The notes under the pieces: generated by a model
Database searches by the model: none
What the model saw: only the letters and a program-made list of their open reading frames with translations
What the model was told of the DNA's origin: nothing
Position numbers and translations under genes: made by a program
Source: Bradyrhizobium sp. ARR65
GTDB taxonomy: Bacteria > Pseudomonadota > Alphaproteobacteria > Rhizobiales > Xanthobacteraceae
Assembly (NCBI RefSeq): GCF_000472385.1
Contig: NZ_AWZU01000056.1
Span: forward strand, 162-46,237
Reading direction: 5' to 3'
Length of the DNA stretch: 46,076 nt
Part shown: positions 18,152 through 26,571 of the stretch, piece by piece
How positions within the stretch are numbered: position 1 is the stretch's first letter
Layout of the letters: each line of letters opens with the position of its first letter

Positions 18152-19727
18152 TGCAATGGCTCGTCAGCCGGTCACACAAGCGAAGTGCGAGCGCCAGGGC
18201 GGTGTAAGTGCAATTTGCATATCCCGACGTGGGAAAGGTGGCCGCGCCCGCTACATGAAGATTGGTCGTACCGTGAACCCGAAGATATGGGTCCACGACT
18301 CCTCCATCGAAGGTTGCTGCCATCCGCAGCCCGCCGCATTGGTGATAGCTATCGACGCATTCGTCCAGGATGGAGATGTCGCGCGCAGCGATCTTCGGAT
18401 GAAGCTGCATGTCCGCAATGCCCGTTTTCGTCAAGGCATCCCGAACGATCTCGCAGAAACGGGCTATGGTATGGAGTTCCCGGCCATCAATCCTCCAATC
18501 GAGGCGCACCACGGGCATGCCTAGGAAATCACGCCGCTCGCTATCTAGCCTGATCGCACTCGTACGGAGGGGGACCTGCTCGCAATTTATAAGCAGTCGA
18601 ATGCCCATGTCGGAATGATTGAAGATCCTGTGCTCTCGAAAATAGCGGCGGATCAGCGGGCCCCAGATCCTCAGCAACGTCAGACTATGACTTGGGATCG
18701 TTGTCAGGTTTGGCGGGACCGCTCCGCGTAGTATGGACGAGACGAATAACTTTAAGTTGTCGATATGGTGCTGCAGCGAAGAGTCAAACTGAAGAACACC
18801 GCTGATATTGAGTAGCCGTTCCGCCTTCTGCACGCGCTCTGGCAAGCGCAGTTTGGGTTGATACTTGTGGCCGCCGAACAGGATGGAGTCAAAGACGTTA
18901 TCAAAAGTATCGGTGCTCTTGCGAAGTAGCCGGGCTGCACTGATTTCCAGATGATCTTGGAAACAGCATCCGAGCCATCTGTTGCGGGCCCACGGAGCAT
19001 CTCGATCATTCTGCGCGGATATCAGCAAGAGCCGGTTGGCCTCGATCGTGCCACAGGCGATCACGAAATGCCTGGCCGATAACCGAGCTTGCCGCCCATT
19101 GATCGATTTCACTACGACCGCCTTGACGCGATTTGTCGCCTTATCAAAAATGAGATCGGTGACGATTGCATGAAGCAGCAGCTTCAGCGTCGAACGCGTC
19201 GTGAGATCCTTCCGAAACAGTCGCGCCAGATTTCTTTCGCGCAGGGATCGCGTAAGCACGACCTCGATGGCCTCATCAAGCACTGGAGCGGCAAAGCCAG
19301 TCCGCTCCCAGATCTCCTCGTCACAGCCGATTCCGGGCTTAACCCCGAGGAACTCGGCCGCACGGTCGTAGTAAGGCGCGAGATCCTGGAACTGCAGCGG
19401 CCATCCGCTGTTCTCGACCCATTCGCGGTGCACAAAATCGATGGGGGTATAAGGCAGCAGCGTCCCGCCCCAGACGATACTGTTTCCGCCGAGCACGCGA
19501 ATGCGCGCTTTCGAGAGCCCCTGGTGAGAATGCCCCTCATTGATTGCCGCGTTCAGCTTTTGCGCGGCTGGCTCGACCGATCTTCCGCCGGCTTCCAGTA
19601 CAACTACCTCGTGTCCGGATCGCGCAAGCTGAACGGCGACAACAATTCCGATCGGGCCGCCGCCGACAACAACGATATCACAGGCGGGCAACTCCGGGGT
19701 CGGTATCTGGTCAAGCTCAAGGATCAC
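18144..19727 (-). CDS. GMC-family FAD-dependent oxidoreductase (copy 2)
   Basis: 527 residues from a GTG at 19725-19727. FAD motif GGGPIG follows CDIVVV near residue 20, with VVVLEAGG after it; RVLGGNSIVWGG is the GMC signature-1 region. The C-terminal catalytic pair is intact for this subfamily: His462 (SYHQCGG) and Asn505 (GYANCT), unlike copy 1 where Asn is Ser. GMC enzymes of this pyranose-oxidase-like type oxidise secondary hydroxyls. It is followed by the overlapping AKR gene, the same order as at 4274-6912. Together they may oxidise and re-reduce one sugar carbon, changing its configuration. No signal peptide. Confidence 0.88.
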   Translation of the reverse strand: MILELDQIPTPELPACDIVVVGGGPIGIVVAVQLARSGHEVVVLEAGGRSVEPAAQKLNAAINEGHSHQGLSKARIRVLGGNSIVWGGTLLPYTPIDFVHREWVENSGWPLQFQDLAPYYDRAAEFLGVKPGIGCDEEIWERTGFAAPVLDEAIEVVLTRSLRERNLARLFRKDLTTRSTLKLLLHAIVTDLIFDKATNRVKAVVVKSINGRQARLSARHFVIACGTIEANRLLLISAQNDRDAPWARNRWLGCCFQDHLEISAARLLRKSTDTFDNVFDSILFGGHKYQPKLRLPERVQKAERLLNISGVLQFDSSLQHHIDNLKLFVSSILRGAVPPNLTTIPSHSLTLLRIWGPLIRRYFREHRIFNHSDMGIRLLINCEQVPLRTSAIRLDSERRDFLGMPVVRLDWRIDGRELHTIARFCEIVRDALTKTGIADMQLHPKIAARDISILDECVDSYHQCGGLRMAATFDGGVVDPYLRVHGTTNLHVAGAATFPTSGYANCTYTALALALRLCDRLTSHCNA

Positions 19728-20192
19728 TCCGGCGGCAAACTCCTCAGGTCTGAGCGCTGGCGTCTTCGATCAGGTGCGAAGGACGCGGGCACTCGAATGA
19801 TTTGGATTCCACCAGTGCTCCTAGGGCCGGTCGATCATGCGAATGCGGGAAGAAAGCATCCGGCGCTTACCGATCATCGGAGTTGACCTGGCGACGCTAG
19901 TGAATCCGGGGCAATAGAGCTCAGGTGCAAGCAACCACGGCAAGACTGCACCTCGGAGAACACTTGATCAAGAGCATCTAAGGCCGACATGCGGCAGCCC
20001 CACAATAGTTCCATCTCGAGGCGAATGAGAATCTAACTGCCATTCAGGGCTTGATTTGTCGTGACCGCAGTCCAAGACCTTATTACCACTCGACTGGTGG
20101 CCGGTAAGCGTTATCATTCCACAGAAGTGCATAGGAGCTTACGGTCAAATTCCGACCGTGCGCGTCCTCGCAGCCCCGGCCGGAACGTAGCG
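19728..20192. promoter_or_regulatory. Divergent region between GMC copy 2 and the flippase gene
   Basis: 465 bases upstream of both genes. An in-frame GTG for the flippase exists at 20061, but its added residues are polar and basic with no family character, so the region is treated as noncoding. No clear promoter box or palindrome was found by eye. Confidence 0.4.
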
Positions 20193-21482
20193 ATGGATAT
20201 CTATGCTTATTTCACGCTAAAGGCCTCGAATACCGCCTTCCAACTCGTGTTTGGAATTCTCACCACGTACGTCTTCTTGCGGATTCTCTCACCAGATGTT
20301 TTTGCCACCTACATCTTGATTTCGGCCATAGGCAGCTACGCGAGTTTGGCCGATCTTGGCTGTTCGAATCTGATCTACGTTAACATGCGTAAGGCGTATT
20401 TGGACGGCAATCATCTTGGGACGGCTTTGGAAGAGGCGTTGGCGGCGCTGCTTACATATGGCGTCGTGGTCCTGCTCGTGCTTTTTGTCGTCGGCGCATT
20501 GATTGTAGCTGACGTCATGCATAACCATGGTGTGCCGCTGAATCTGATCCTGTACTTGCTGTTCTGGCTGCTGCTGTTGCCATGGAACGTTGTGAGGACA
20601 ACCGCGAACGCGGTCGATCTTTACGTTCCTTTCGAAGTCATCGAGTTGATGCGGCGGTCCCTGGTGACCGGATTGCTGATAGCGCTTCTGGTAGGAGCTG
20701 AGGTCCGAGAATATCTGATTGCGATAAACGTCATTTGGGGGGCCTGCTTTTTGGTCGCGGCATTTTACGGCCGTCGCGTCTTTGACGAATTCAACGCCGG
20801 GAAAAGCGCGATCGCCGCGGCCGTGGTTCGTTTGTATCGTGATCGACTGGCCAGCATGAAAGCCGTCGCTGCTTTCAACGTGAGTGCATTCACGATCTAC
20901 GTCTTTCCATATTTCATAATTCCTGCCATGTCGTTTCCCAGGGATGCTCTCGTAGTATTTGATACGTTTTATAAGGTCGGCCGCTTTGGCGCGACGGCAT
21001 ACCGAGTGGCCGGAGATGCTTTCCTGCCCATGCAGACAAGGGCAGTTCATGAGGGCAGGACTCGAGATCTGATGTCATCGGTCGGCACGGTCTTGGCTTT
21101 TCAATTCGCGATCTTCCTGATTGGCGCAATTTGCTTGTTAGGCGGGTCGAACTGGATCTTTCCGATACTCCTCAATGGAAAAGTGGAGATCAGCCAGGCG
21201 ATCGTTTTGATGATGGTCGCAATGCTCTTCCTAGAACTCATCCAGCTTACGCTCGAGGTGATACTTATCAATTCGGGTTTGTTCGAACCCATGGCAAAAT
21301 TGTACGTCGCCGTGGTGACCGCGCTGGGCACGGTTGCTCTTGTGAGTTACGTGTGGGAAGTCTCATTCCCGGTGTTTCTTGGCGCGTACGTTCTGGTGTA
21401 CGGGATCGGCGCGATACTGCACGTTCCGCTTTTCTTGCGCTATCTCGGCCCAAGTCGGGCAAAGCCGCGCCGGCTAGGCTGA
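20193..21482 (+). CDS. Wzx-like flippase (MOP superfamily polysaccharide transporter)
   Basis: 429 residues from the ATG at 20193 (MDIYAYFTLKASNTAFQL); a longer version from GTG 20061 is possible. About twelve hydrophobic segments span nearly the whole length, starting around residue 12 with a polar first helix as in MATE/MVF/Wzx transporters (LRILSPDVFATYILISAIG resembles the usual LxPxxFGxYxL pattern after helix 1). Wzx proteins flip undecaprenyl-linked repeat units to the periplasm, where the Wzy-like protein at 1698 would polymerise them. It is the only flippase candidate seen. Methyltransferase genes follow on the same strand after a 550-base gap with a broken gene. Confidence 0.78.
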   Translation: MDIYAYFTLKASNTAFQLVFGILTTYVFLRILSPDVFATYILISAIGSYASLADLGCSNLIYVNMRKAYLDGNHLGTALEEALAALLTYGVVVLLVLFVVGALIVADVMHNHGVPLNLILYLLFWLLLLPWNVVRTTANAVDLYVPFEVIELMRRSLVTGLLIALLVGAEVREYLIAINVIWGACFLVAAFYGRRVFDEFNAGKSAIAAAVVRLYRDRLASMKAVAAFNVSAFTIYVFPYFIIPAMSFPRDALVVFDTFYKVGRFGATAYRVAGDAFLPMQTRAVHEGRTRDLMSSVGTVLAFQFAIFLIGAICLLGGSNWIFPILLNGKVEISQAIVLMMVAMLFLELIQLTLEVILINSGLFEPMAKLYVAVVTALGTVALVSYVWEVSFPVFLGAYVLVYGIGAILHVPLFLRYLGPSRAKPRRLG

Positions 21483-21522
21483 CTGCAGGTCCGAAATCTG
21501 CGGAGATACCCAGCCCAACGCG

Positions 21523-21750
21523 GTGGCCAGCCAAAAGCTCGCTATCGTCGTGATTGGAGCGAAGATCCGGTCTGCCGCCGCGTCCGGAGCGCCCAGGGAT
21601 GCAACTGGACTGCCCGCTGCGAGGATTTTCGGTCTACGGACAGTCAGGTCGGCGAGCCGCAATGGCGGTATCCTGGCCTCAACCGCGTCAAGCACCACAG
21701 TCCCAGTGGCCGGGCGGCGGCAAGCTCGCGCTTGCGTTTCTGTGCGTGCG
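21523..21750 (+). pseudogene. Possible remnant of a family 2 glycosyltransferase
   Basis: The frame from 21523 reads KLAIVVIG, a typical GT2 opening (usually followed by RNE). Shifting by one base near 21558 gives RSEDPVCRRVRSAQGCNW and then a stretch ending RSTDSQVGE, which lines up with the RNE...RCLxSVxGxxW...VDSGSTDxSV pattern of GT2 enzymes. Beyond about 21750 no frame keeps the pattern. If real, it is a frameshifted and truncated gene and the locus once had another glycosyltransferase. The match is by eye over about 50 residues only. Confidence 0.35.
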
Positions 21751-22032
21751 GTCCGAAACTACCTTGCGTCCGGCGTGTTCCGCACATGGCGAGTCCCTAT
21801 GCTGGGAATATGCGTTGGCGCGCGACCCTTTCAACGAACGGTCACCACTTGCGGCCGTTTTCGGTCCTGATGACCCAGGGCCAACTATTTGGGCCGAGGG
21901 GCTCAGCACGGTGATGACCGGCCGGCCGATACAGCTGCGAATTCGCCATGAGTATCACCCATGAAAGTTTCGCGCGTGGCCGCGCTCTTCCTGTTGACGT
22001 GATATTCGAACCCAACAGAGGTGGCACTGTTC
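21751..22032. other. Gene-free gap before FkbM copy 2
   Basis: All three plus frames are interrupted or lack family features. It is probably the decayed rest of the GT2 remnant upstream. An AGAGG at 22016-22020 is a fair ribosome site for the methyltransferase that follows. Confidence 0.4.
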
Positions 22033-22770
22033 ATGCTAAGGAAGATGCGCAAGCTGACGGAAGTGCTATCAAACCCGAGATATTGGAGCGGACTGCGACG
22101 CGGGATAGCTCCGACCATCGAGCACAAACTGGCGCTGCAGGGTTTGAACGTAAGGACGGTGCTCGACGTCGGCGCCAACAGTGGCCAATTTTCCCTGCTT
22201 GCCCGAACTCTCTACCCCGGGGCGACCATTTATGCATTCGAGCCTCTCCAGCGTCCCGCTGAACGCTTCCGTGCGCTGTTTGCTCATCAGGCGAATGTGC
22301 ATCTCTTCCAGGTAGGGATTGGCGAGGCTCTGGGCGACACCAAAATGTTCGTTGCCAACGATCATCATGCCTCGTCGTCGATCCTGAAAGCGCACAAACA
22401 ATCACAGATATTCGGCTCGCGGGAAACAGGAGAGGAGACGGTTCGTATCGGCCGACTCAACGACTTTTTGCCGCTTGATCGCATTTGTCCGCCCTGCCTG
22501 CTCAAGATCGATGTCCAAGGCTACGAGCTACAGGCCGTCAACGGCTGTCGTGAGGCGCTGCCCCTCGTTGATTATCTGTACGTCGAATGCTGCTATGTCG
22601 AGTTGTATGCGCGCCAGGCGCTCGCTCACGAAATCATAGCTCGGCTAAGGCAGTTTGGCTTCGCTCTCCGGGGCACCTTCAACCAATACTACGATCCGGA
22701 GGAGGGCCCTGTAGTAGCCGATTTCCTTTTTCAATCCTTGAGATCGATGACCTCGGTCCACAAAATGTAG
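22033..22770 (+). CDS. FkbM-family SAM-dependent methyltransferase (copy 2)
   Basis: 245 residues from the ATG at 22033 (AGAGGTGG lies about ten bases before it); an in-frame GTG at 22021 adds four residues. Motif I is VLDVGANSGQFS, the acidic motif II is IYAFEPLQ, and the FkbM block is LLKIDVQGYELQAVNG, with a YVECCYVELY strand after it. It should O-methylate a hydroxyl of a repeat-unit sugar. It is followed by a second methyltransferase whose start lies 45 bases downstream, so the two form an operon. It is quite different in sequence from the copies at 3516 and 23883, so not a recent duplicate. Confidence 0.88.
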   Translation: MLRKMRKLTEVLSNPRYWSGLRRGIAPTIEHKLALQGLNVRTVLDVGANSGQFSLLARTLYPGATIYAFEPLQRPAERFRALFAHQANVHLFQVGIGEALGDTKMFVANDHHASSSILKAHKQSQIFGSRETGEETVRIGRLNDFLPLDRICPPCLLKIDVQGYELQAVNGCREALPLVDYLYVECCYVELYARQALAHEIIARLRQFGFALRGTFNQYYDPEEGPVVADFLFQSLRSMTSVHKM

Positions 22771-22815
22771 TTGAAGCGGCGGCCTTCCTCAATAGCGCCA
22801 GGAGTGTCCCCCGAC

Positions 22816-23619
22816 ATGCTCAAGAACGATGTTCGCAGCTTCTGGGACCAGGGCTCCGCCGGCGAATTCTGGGCTGTGGGATCGGACCCGAAGTCGCGCT
22901 TCCTCGCCGAGGAAAGGTCGCGGTACCGGTTTGAGCCTTTCATACCCGGCTTTGCTGACTTCGCCGCCGCGGCGGATCGCGATGTGCTCGAGATCGGCAT
23001 TGGCATGGGGTGCGACCATCAGCAGTGGGCGCGCGCGCGCCCGAGACGTCTGCTCGGCACCGACCTGAGCTGGCGTTCCGTCGCTTACGCGCGCGAGCGG
23101 TTCGATTTATTTAGCTTGAAATCGGACCTCGTCCTGGCCGATTGTGAGCGCCTGCCGTTGGCTTCTGAGTGCATTGACATCGTCTATTCGTGGGGGGTCA
23201 TGCACCACACCCCAAACACCCCACTGGCAATTCAAGAGGCGTACCGCGTGCTGCGCCCTGGCGGAATCGCCAAAATCATGATTTATCACAAATGGTCGCT
23301 GACCGGCTACATGCTCTGGATGCGCTACGGCTTGATGCGAGGGCGACCTAAATCGGGGCTGGACCATATCTACGCAAATTTCCTGGAGAGTCCCGGAACC
23401 AAAGCTTACACCGTCGACGAGGCGCGCCAACTCTTTAGGCAATTTTCGGACGTTCGCATCGCGATACAACTGAACTATGGCGATCTGCTCCAGAGTGAGG
23501 TCGGCCGACGGCATCGCGGCCCGCTTCTCAGGGCTGCAAAAAAGCTATGGCCTCGCTGGCTGATTCGCAGATTGTTGAAGCGGCATGGCTTGTACCTGCT
23601 GATCACCGCAGTGAAATAA
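22816..23619 (+). CDS. Class I SAM-dependent methyltransferase (methyltransf_11 type)
   Basis: 267 residues from the ATG at 22816, with AGGAG eleven bases before it; a TTG at 22771 also opens the frame. Motif I is VLEIGIGMGCDHQQW, then GTDLSWRSVAYARERF, DCERLPLASECIDIVYSWGVMHHT (motifs II/III) and YRVLRPGGIAKIMIYHKW. This is a UbiE/COQ5-like fold acting on small molecules. The C-terminal 100 residues hold a basic, amphipathic tail (KKLWPRWLIRRLLKRHG) that could sit at the membrane. In this setting it probably methylates a sugar or its lipid-linked form. It is read together with FkbM copy 2. Confidence 0.85.
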   Translation: MLKNDVRSFWDQGSAGEFWAVGSDPKSRFLAEERSRYRFEPFIPGFADFAAAADRDVLEIGIGMGCDHQQWARARPRRLLGTDLSWRSVAYARERFDLFSLKSDLVLADCERLPLASECIDIVYSWGVMHHTPNTPLAIQEAYRVLRPGGIAKIMIYHKWSLTGYMLWMRYGLMRGRPKSGLDHIYANFLESPGTKAYTVDEARQLFRQFSDVRIAIQLNYGDLLQSEVGRRHRGPLLRAAKKLWPRWLIRRLLKRHGLYLLITAVK

Positions 23620-23838
23620 AGCCGCGCTGCGTCCACGCGTTCTGCAACCCGCTCGGCCGATCGAACGATCCGACAACACGGAAGCACGTTCGGCGTTCAC
23701 GGATCTACTGCGCTATCACTGCCTGTATTCCTGTTTTGTGGTGCTGTTCCGGTACGGATACAGCTTCGCGAACACGCGAACACGATCGCCCTGCCGCGCA
23801 CAATGGGCGAGCGTTTCAGTAACGGACATTGTAATGCG

Positions 23839-23860
23839 CAGCTTGGCGGCCGCCAAGCTG
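23839..23860. terminator. 22-bp perfect palindrome between convergent methyltransferase genes
   Basis: CAGCTTGGCGG (23839-23849) is followed at once by its exact reverse complement (23850-23860). As RNA it can fold to a 9-bp GC-rich stem with a 4-base loop from either strand. It sits in the 263-base gap between a plus-strand gene ending at 23619 and a minus-strand gene ending at 23883. A two-way terminator is likely, though no T-run follows on either side. Confidence 0.5.
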
Positions 23861-23882
23861 GTCCTTGTAGGGGAGCCAGTGA

Positions 23883-24686
23883 TTACAGATGCTCCGCTGC
23901 GATCTTCTCGCTCGGAATCGCAATCGTATTCCAAGCGGGGCGTTGCAACGGAGACCAGACCTCGGCTTCACCGTCCAACAACACATAGCGGTGCTTTTGG
24001 AAAAACGCCGCGATTGGCCCCTGGAGCTCGTTTGCGCACTCGATGAGAATATTGGGACGAACCGTCCCAATTGTCTGCTCGCCCCCATGGAGAACCTCCG
24101 TTTCCGCGCCTCCAACATCTATCTTGAGAACGGTCGGCGCGGCCAGGCTCCTGGCGAGCGTGTCGATCCGCATTGTCGGTACCGATCTCGTTTCCTCCGG
24201 AACGATGAAGGTCTCCCGCCACTTGCCGACTGACTGAAGCTTGTTGAGTGCCCGACTGAACTTGGATATCTGAAAGGGAGCCGCACCATCCTTGTTCGAA
24301 ATCGCCACACTCATTACCGACAATTTCAGGTTTCGGTTCTGGCTCAGCCTGAGGCTCCGGATCAGGTTGCTGGCGAGTTCCAAATCTGGTTCAAAAGCAT
24401 AGACGCGGCCAGAGCGGACCTTGAGTGCGGCGGGAAATGCAAACAGCCCGAGATTCGCGCCTATGTCCCACACGACGGCGTCTGTATCGACCCATTCGCG
24501 AATGAATCGTTCATGGACGGGATCGACGAGCGATTTCCGCAGGTCGAGAACGCTTAAGATGCTGCCCGGCGAAACGTAGGCCTGGAAAACACCATCGCCT
24601 GTTCTGGCCGTTCGGCGAAAATACCTCGACCGGAAAAATCTGTACAAGGCGCGCCGGTAAAAGGAGGATTGTGCTCCAATTCCCAT
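23883..24686 (-). CDS. FkbM-family SAM-dependent methyltransferase (copy 3)
   Basis: 267 residues. Two ATGs lie side by side (24687-24689 and 24684-24686); the second is seven bases from GGAG and is preferred. Motif I is VWDIGANLGLFAFP, motif II VYAFEPDLE, and the FkbM block VLKIDVGGAETEVLHGG. The first 60 residues are very basic (FYRRALYRFFRSRYFRRTAR), perhaps a membrane contact. It is alone on the minus strand. Like the other copies it likely O-methylates an EPS sugar; three FkbM enzymes in one locus suggest several methylated positions. Confidence 0.87.
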   Translation of the reverse strand: MGIGAQSSFYRRALYRFFRSRYFRRTARTGDGVFQAYVSPGSILSVLDLRKSLVDPVHERFIREWVDTDAVVWDIGANLGLFAFPAALKVRSGRVYAFEPDLELASNLIRSLRLSQNRNLKLSVMSVAISNKDGAAPFQISKFSRALNKLQSVGKWRETFIVPEETRSVPTMRIDTLARSLAAPTVLKIDVGGAETEVLHGGEQTIGTVRPNILIECANELQGPIAAFFQKHRYVLLDGEAEVWSPLQRPAWNTIAIPSEKIAAEHL

Positions 24687-25480
24687 CATTGATCTCCACC
24701 GGCCCTGCGAAAAGACCGCTCCCAGATAACGGTCTCTTTAAACAGCAAAGGTTAGGTCAGACGAGTTCGCCAAGTGCAGTTGTGCAAGTGTTGCCAGCAT
24801 GCTCCCGTTTTTACCCAACTGGCAAGGTGGACAAAACTCTGCGCTTAGTCGTGCCGAGTTTTCGGCGATACCCATAGCTCTGCTTCTAGTAGCATCTGTA
24901 CTTCGTTATTCGGGGCGGCGAGAGCGACTTAGAATGGCTCGCGTCAGCAACGATGTTGAACTTTCCACCTCGCTCGGAGGGAGAACACAGCTGGAGGCGG
25001 ATCTGATGCTGCGAAGCAGCTTCATAGTTCCGCCATTCTCCAGCACCAGCCACACAACCCTGCCGACCGGTAAAGACCGCTGCCTCATCAGTTTGAATCG
25101 TTCGGCTGTCTCTTGAATTCAAAGTGCCTATAAGTCGAATAATACCGTCGAACCTGGCGCCGAGCTGTACACGGAACCGATAGATCGAAAATCGTGGTGG
25201 CCGAAATTAAATCCTAGCGCGTTCAGGTACTCGCTCGTAAGGACTAGTCCATCTGGATGAGGCGACCCTTTGGAACGGTCTTGTTGCCAAAAGCCTCATT
25301 TCGGACTTGAAACAATTGTTTTCATCCTAAGTTGTTGTGCTTTTCTGAGTAGCTGGGGAATGTCATCGGGGTTCGCGACCGAGCTGGACAAACACAAAAG
25401 AATAAGCAGGAGAGAAAAAGGAGGTCGACTAGTTCGCAAGCGAAACGGCTGATAGTCGTAATCCAACAGGCTACCAAAGT
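24687..25480. promoter_or_regulatory. Long divergent region upstream of the LuxR-type regulator
   Basis: About 790 bases between the FkbM copy 3 start and the regulator start. It is AT-richer than its neighbours, especially 25300-25480. A 12-bp palindrome AAACAATTGTTT lies at 25310-25321. Open frames of about 80-105 codons on both strands (24799-25122) have no recognisable protein features and overlap each other, so they are taken as chance. A leader or self-regulated promoter for the regulator is likely. Confidence 0.4.
25310..25321. promoter_or_regulatory. Perfect 12-bp palindrome, possible operator upstream of the regulator
   Basis: AAACAATTGTTT is self-complementary and lies 160 bases before the regulator start. 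The flanking bases are also A/T-rich. It could be a self-binding site of the LuxR-type protein or a chance site. Confidence 0.3.
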
Positions 25481-26254
25481 ATGTCGAGTGAGCCGATTGT
25501 ACCGACTTTTATTCTCGAGATCGACGGGCTCTTTAGAGAAGGCCTTCGCCTCATCCTGTCAAGAACCCGCTTCCGCCCGCAGGCTTGCGGAATTGAATTA
25601 GACGATCTGACGGAAGTACCCAGCGACGGGCCTGTGTTGTTCATCGTCGGGGTCGGACCGAAGCGTTTTTCGATCTGCAGGAGGATTCGGACCCAGTACC
25701 CGTTCGCTCTCATCGTGGCCATTGGCGACGACAACAACTCGAAGTACTTGGCGAACGCGCTGGATGATGGAGCGAACGCAGTTCTCCTTAGTTCAGTGAG
25801 GCCAAACGCTCTCGTCAATTCGCTTCATGCCGTCGTGAGCGGGTCTCTCCTCGTTATAGATGCTCGCCTCTGGTCATTAGAAATCCAGCCGAGAGCCGAA
25901 GGAGTGGTCTCAGCTCCCATCTCACAAGTGTCGCCTCCGATCCAAAGTGAAACGACGTGGGAAGTCGAGGACGGACCGCAAGCAGTAAGGCAGTTGTCGG
26001 CGCGGGAAATCGCAATCCTTGCGCGGATCGTCCTGGGCGAATCCAACAAGCATGTTGCGCGATTTTTCAAAATCGCTGAGCCAACCGTAAAGGCTCATGT
26101 TAAAACAATCCTTCGGAAGATAGGGGCGAGCAATCGTACTCAGGCAGCGATCTGGGCTCTTAGCCATGGGCTTTTCGATAGCCGGGGCCATGAGCTTGCC
26201 GAGTTGCTTCAGACTGAAGTGAGCCACGAAGCCATAACAGGCCGTGGCGATTGA
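25481..26254 (+). CDS. LuxR/FixJ-type regulator with degenerate receiver domain
   Basis: 257 residues. Residues about 8-125 have the pattern of a receiver (EIDGLFREGLRLIL resembles the usual EDHPLFREGL), but the phospho-acceptor position near residue 56 reads FIVGVG with no aspartate, and the conserved lysine is missing in AVLLSSVRP. Phosphorylation is therefore unlikely. Residues 170-232 are a clear GerE/LuxR helix-turn-helix: LSAREIAILARIVLGESNKHVAR..., then PTVKAHVKTILRKIG and NRTQAAIWAL. No histidine kinase is nearby. It likely controls EPS genes around it, above all the sugar transferase next door. Start ATG 25481 has only a weak ribosome site. Confidence 0.83.
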   Translation: MSSEPIVPTFILEIDGLFREGLRLILSRTRFRPQACGIELDDLTEVPSDGPVLFIVGVGPKRFSICRRIRTQYPFALIVAIGDDNNSKYLANALDDGANAVLLSSVRPNALVNSLHAVVSGSLLVIDARLWSLEIQPRAEGVVSAPISQVSPPIQSETTWEVEDGPQAVRQLSAREIAILARIVLGESNKHVARFFKIAEPTVKAHVKTILRKIGASNRTQAAIWALSHGLFDSRGHELAELLQTEVSHEAITGRGD

Positions 26255-26571
26255 ATAGGCAGCCATCGGATTTATTGCACAAGAGATCGAGACTCGCATC
26301 ACCCAAAAATCTTTCGAGATCTCCCCTCCGCTTCAAGCGCGTCGCCTCGCATCTATGCAGTACCAGGCAGCATTAGTGGCATTGGCGAGCACTAGTATCC
26401 TCTTTTCTTTCTGAGCGGGATGGATCGATGCTGCAGCCGCGCTCCGCAGTTGCAGTTCGTCGCCGATTTAGGATTCAAAAGTCGCGCCGATATACAGATA
26501 AATAGCCTTCCCCAATAATCGGATTGAAAAAGCGCGCATATTTATATGTCTATAATGGGGTGTCGTCACGA
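26255..26571. other. Convergent intergenic region
   Basis: 317 bases between the regulator and the convergent sugar transferase. No gene is seen. CATAT-TT-ATATG (26537-26548) is a hyphenated palindrome; on the minus strand it is followed by CGCGCTTTTTC, a weak candidate end for the sugar transferase transcript. A TATAAT at 26551-26556 on the plus strand has no good -35 partner. Confidence 0.4.

Noticed and set aside
19089..19886. Plus-strand open frame of 265 codons
   Set aside because: Antisense to GMC copy 2; composition is not protein-like.
20289..21050. Minus-strand open frame of 253 codons
   Set aside because: Antisense to the flippase gene; rich in His/Gln/Arg as expected for the reverse of membrane-protein codons.
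24799..25122. Overlapping small frames on both strands upstream of the regulator
   Set aside because: Neither has a motif or a convincing ribosome site, and they exclude each other.
26523..26556. TTGAAA ... TATAAT as a plus-strand promoter
   Set aside because: The spacer is 22 bases and it points into a convergent gene; kept only as a remark.
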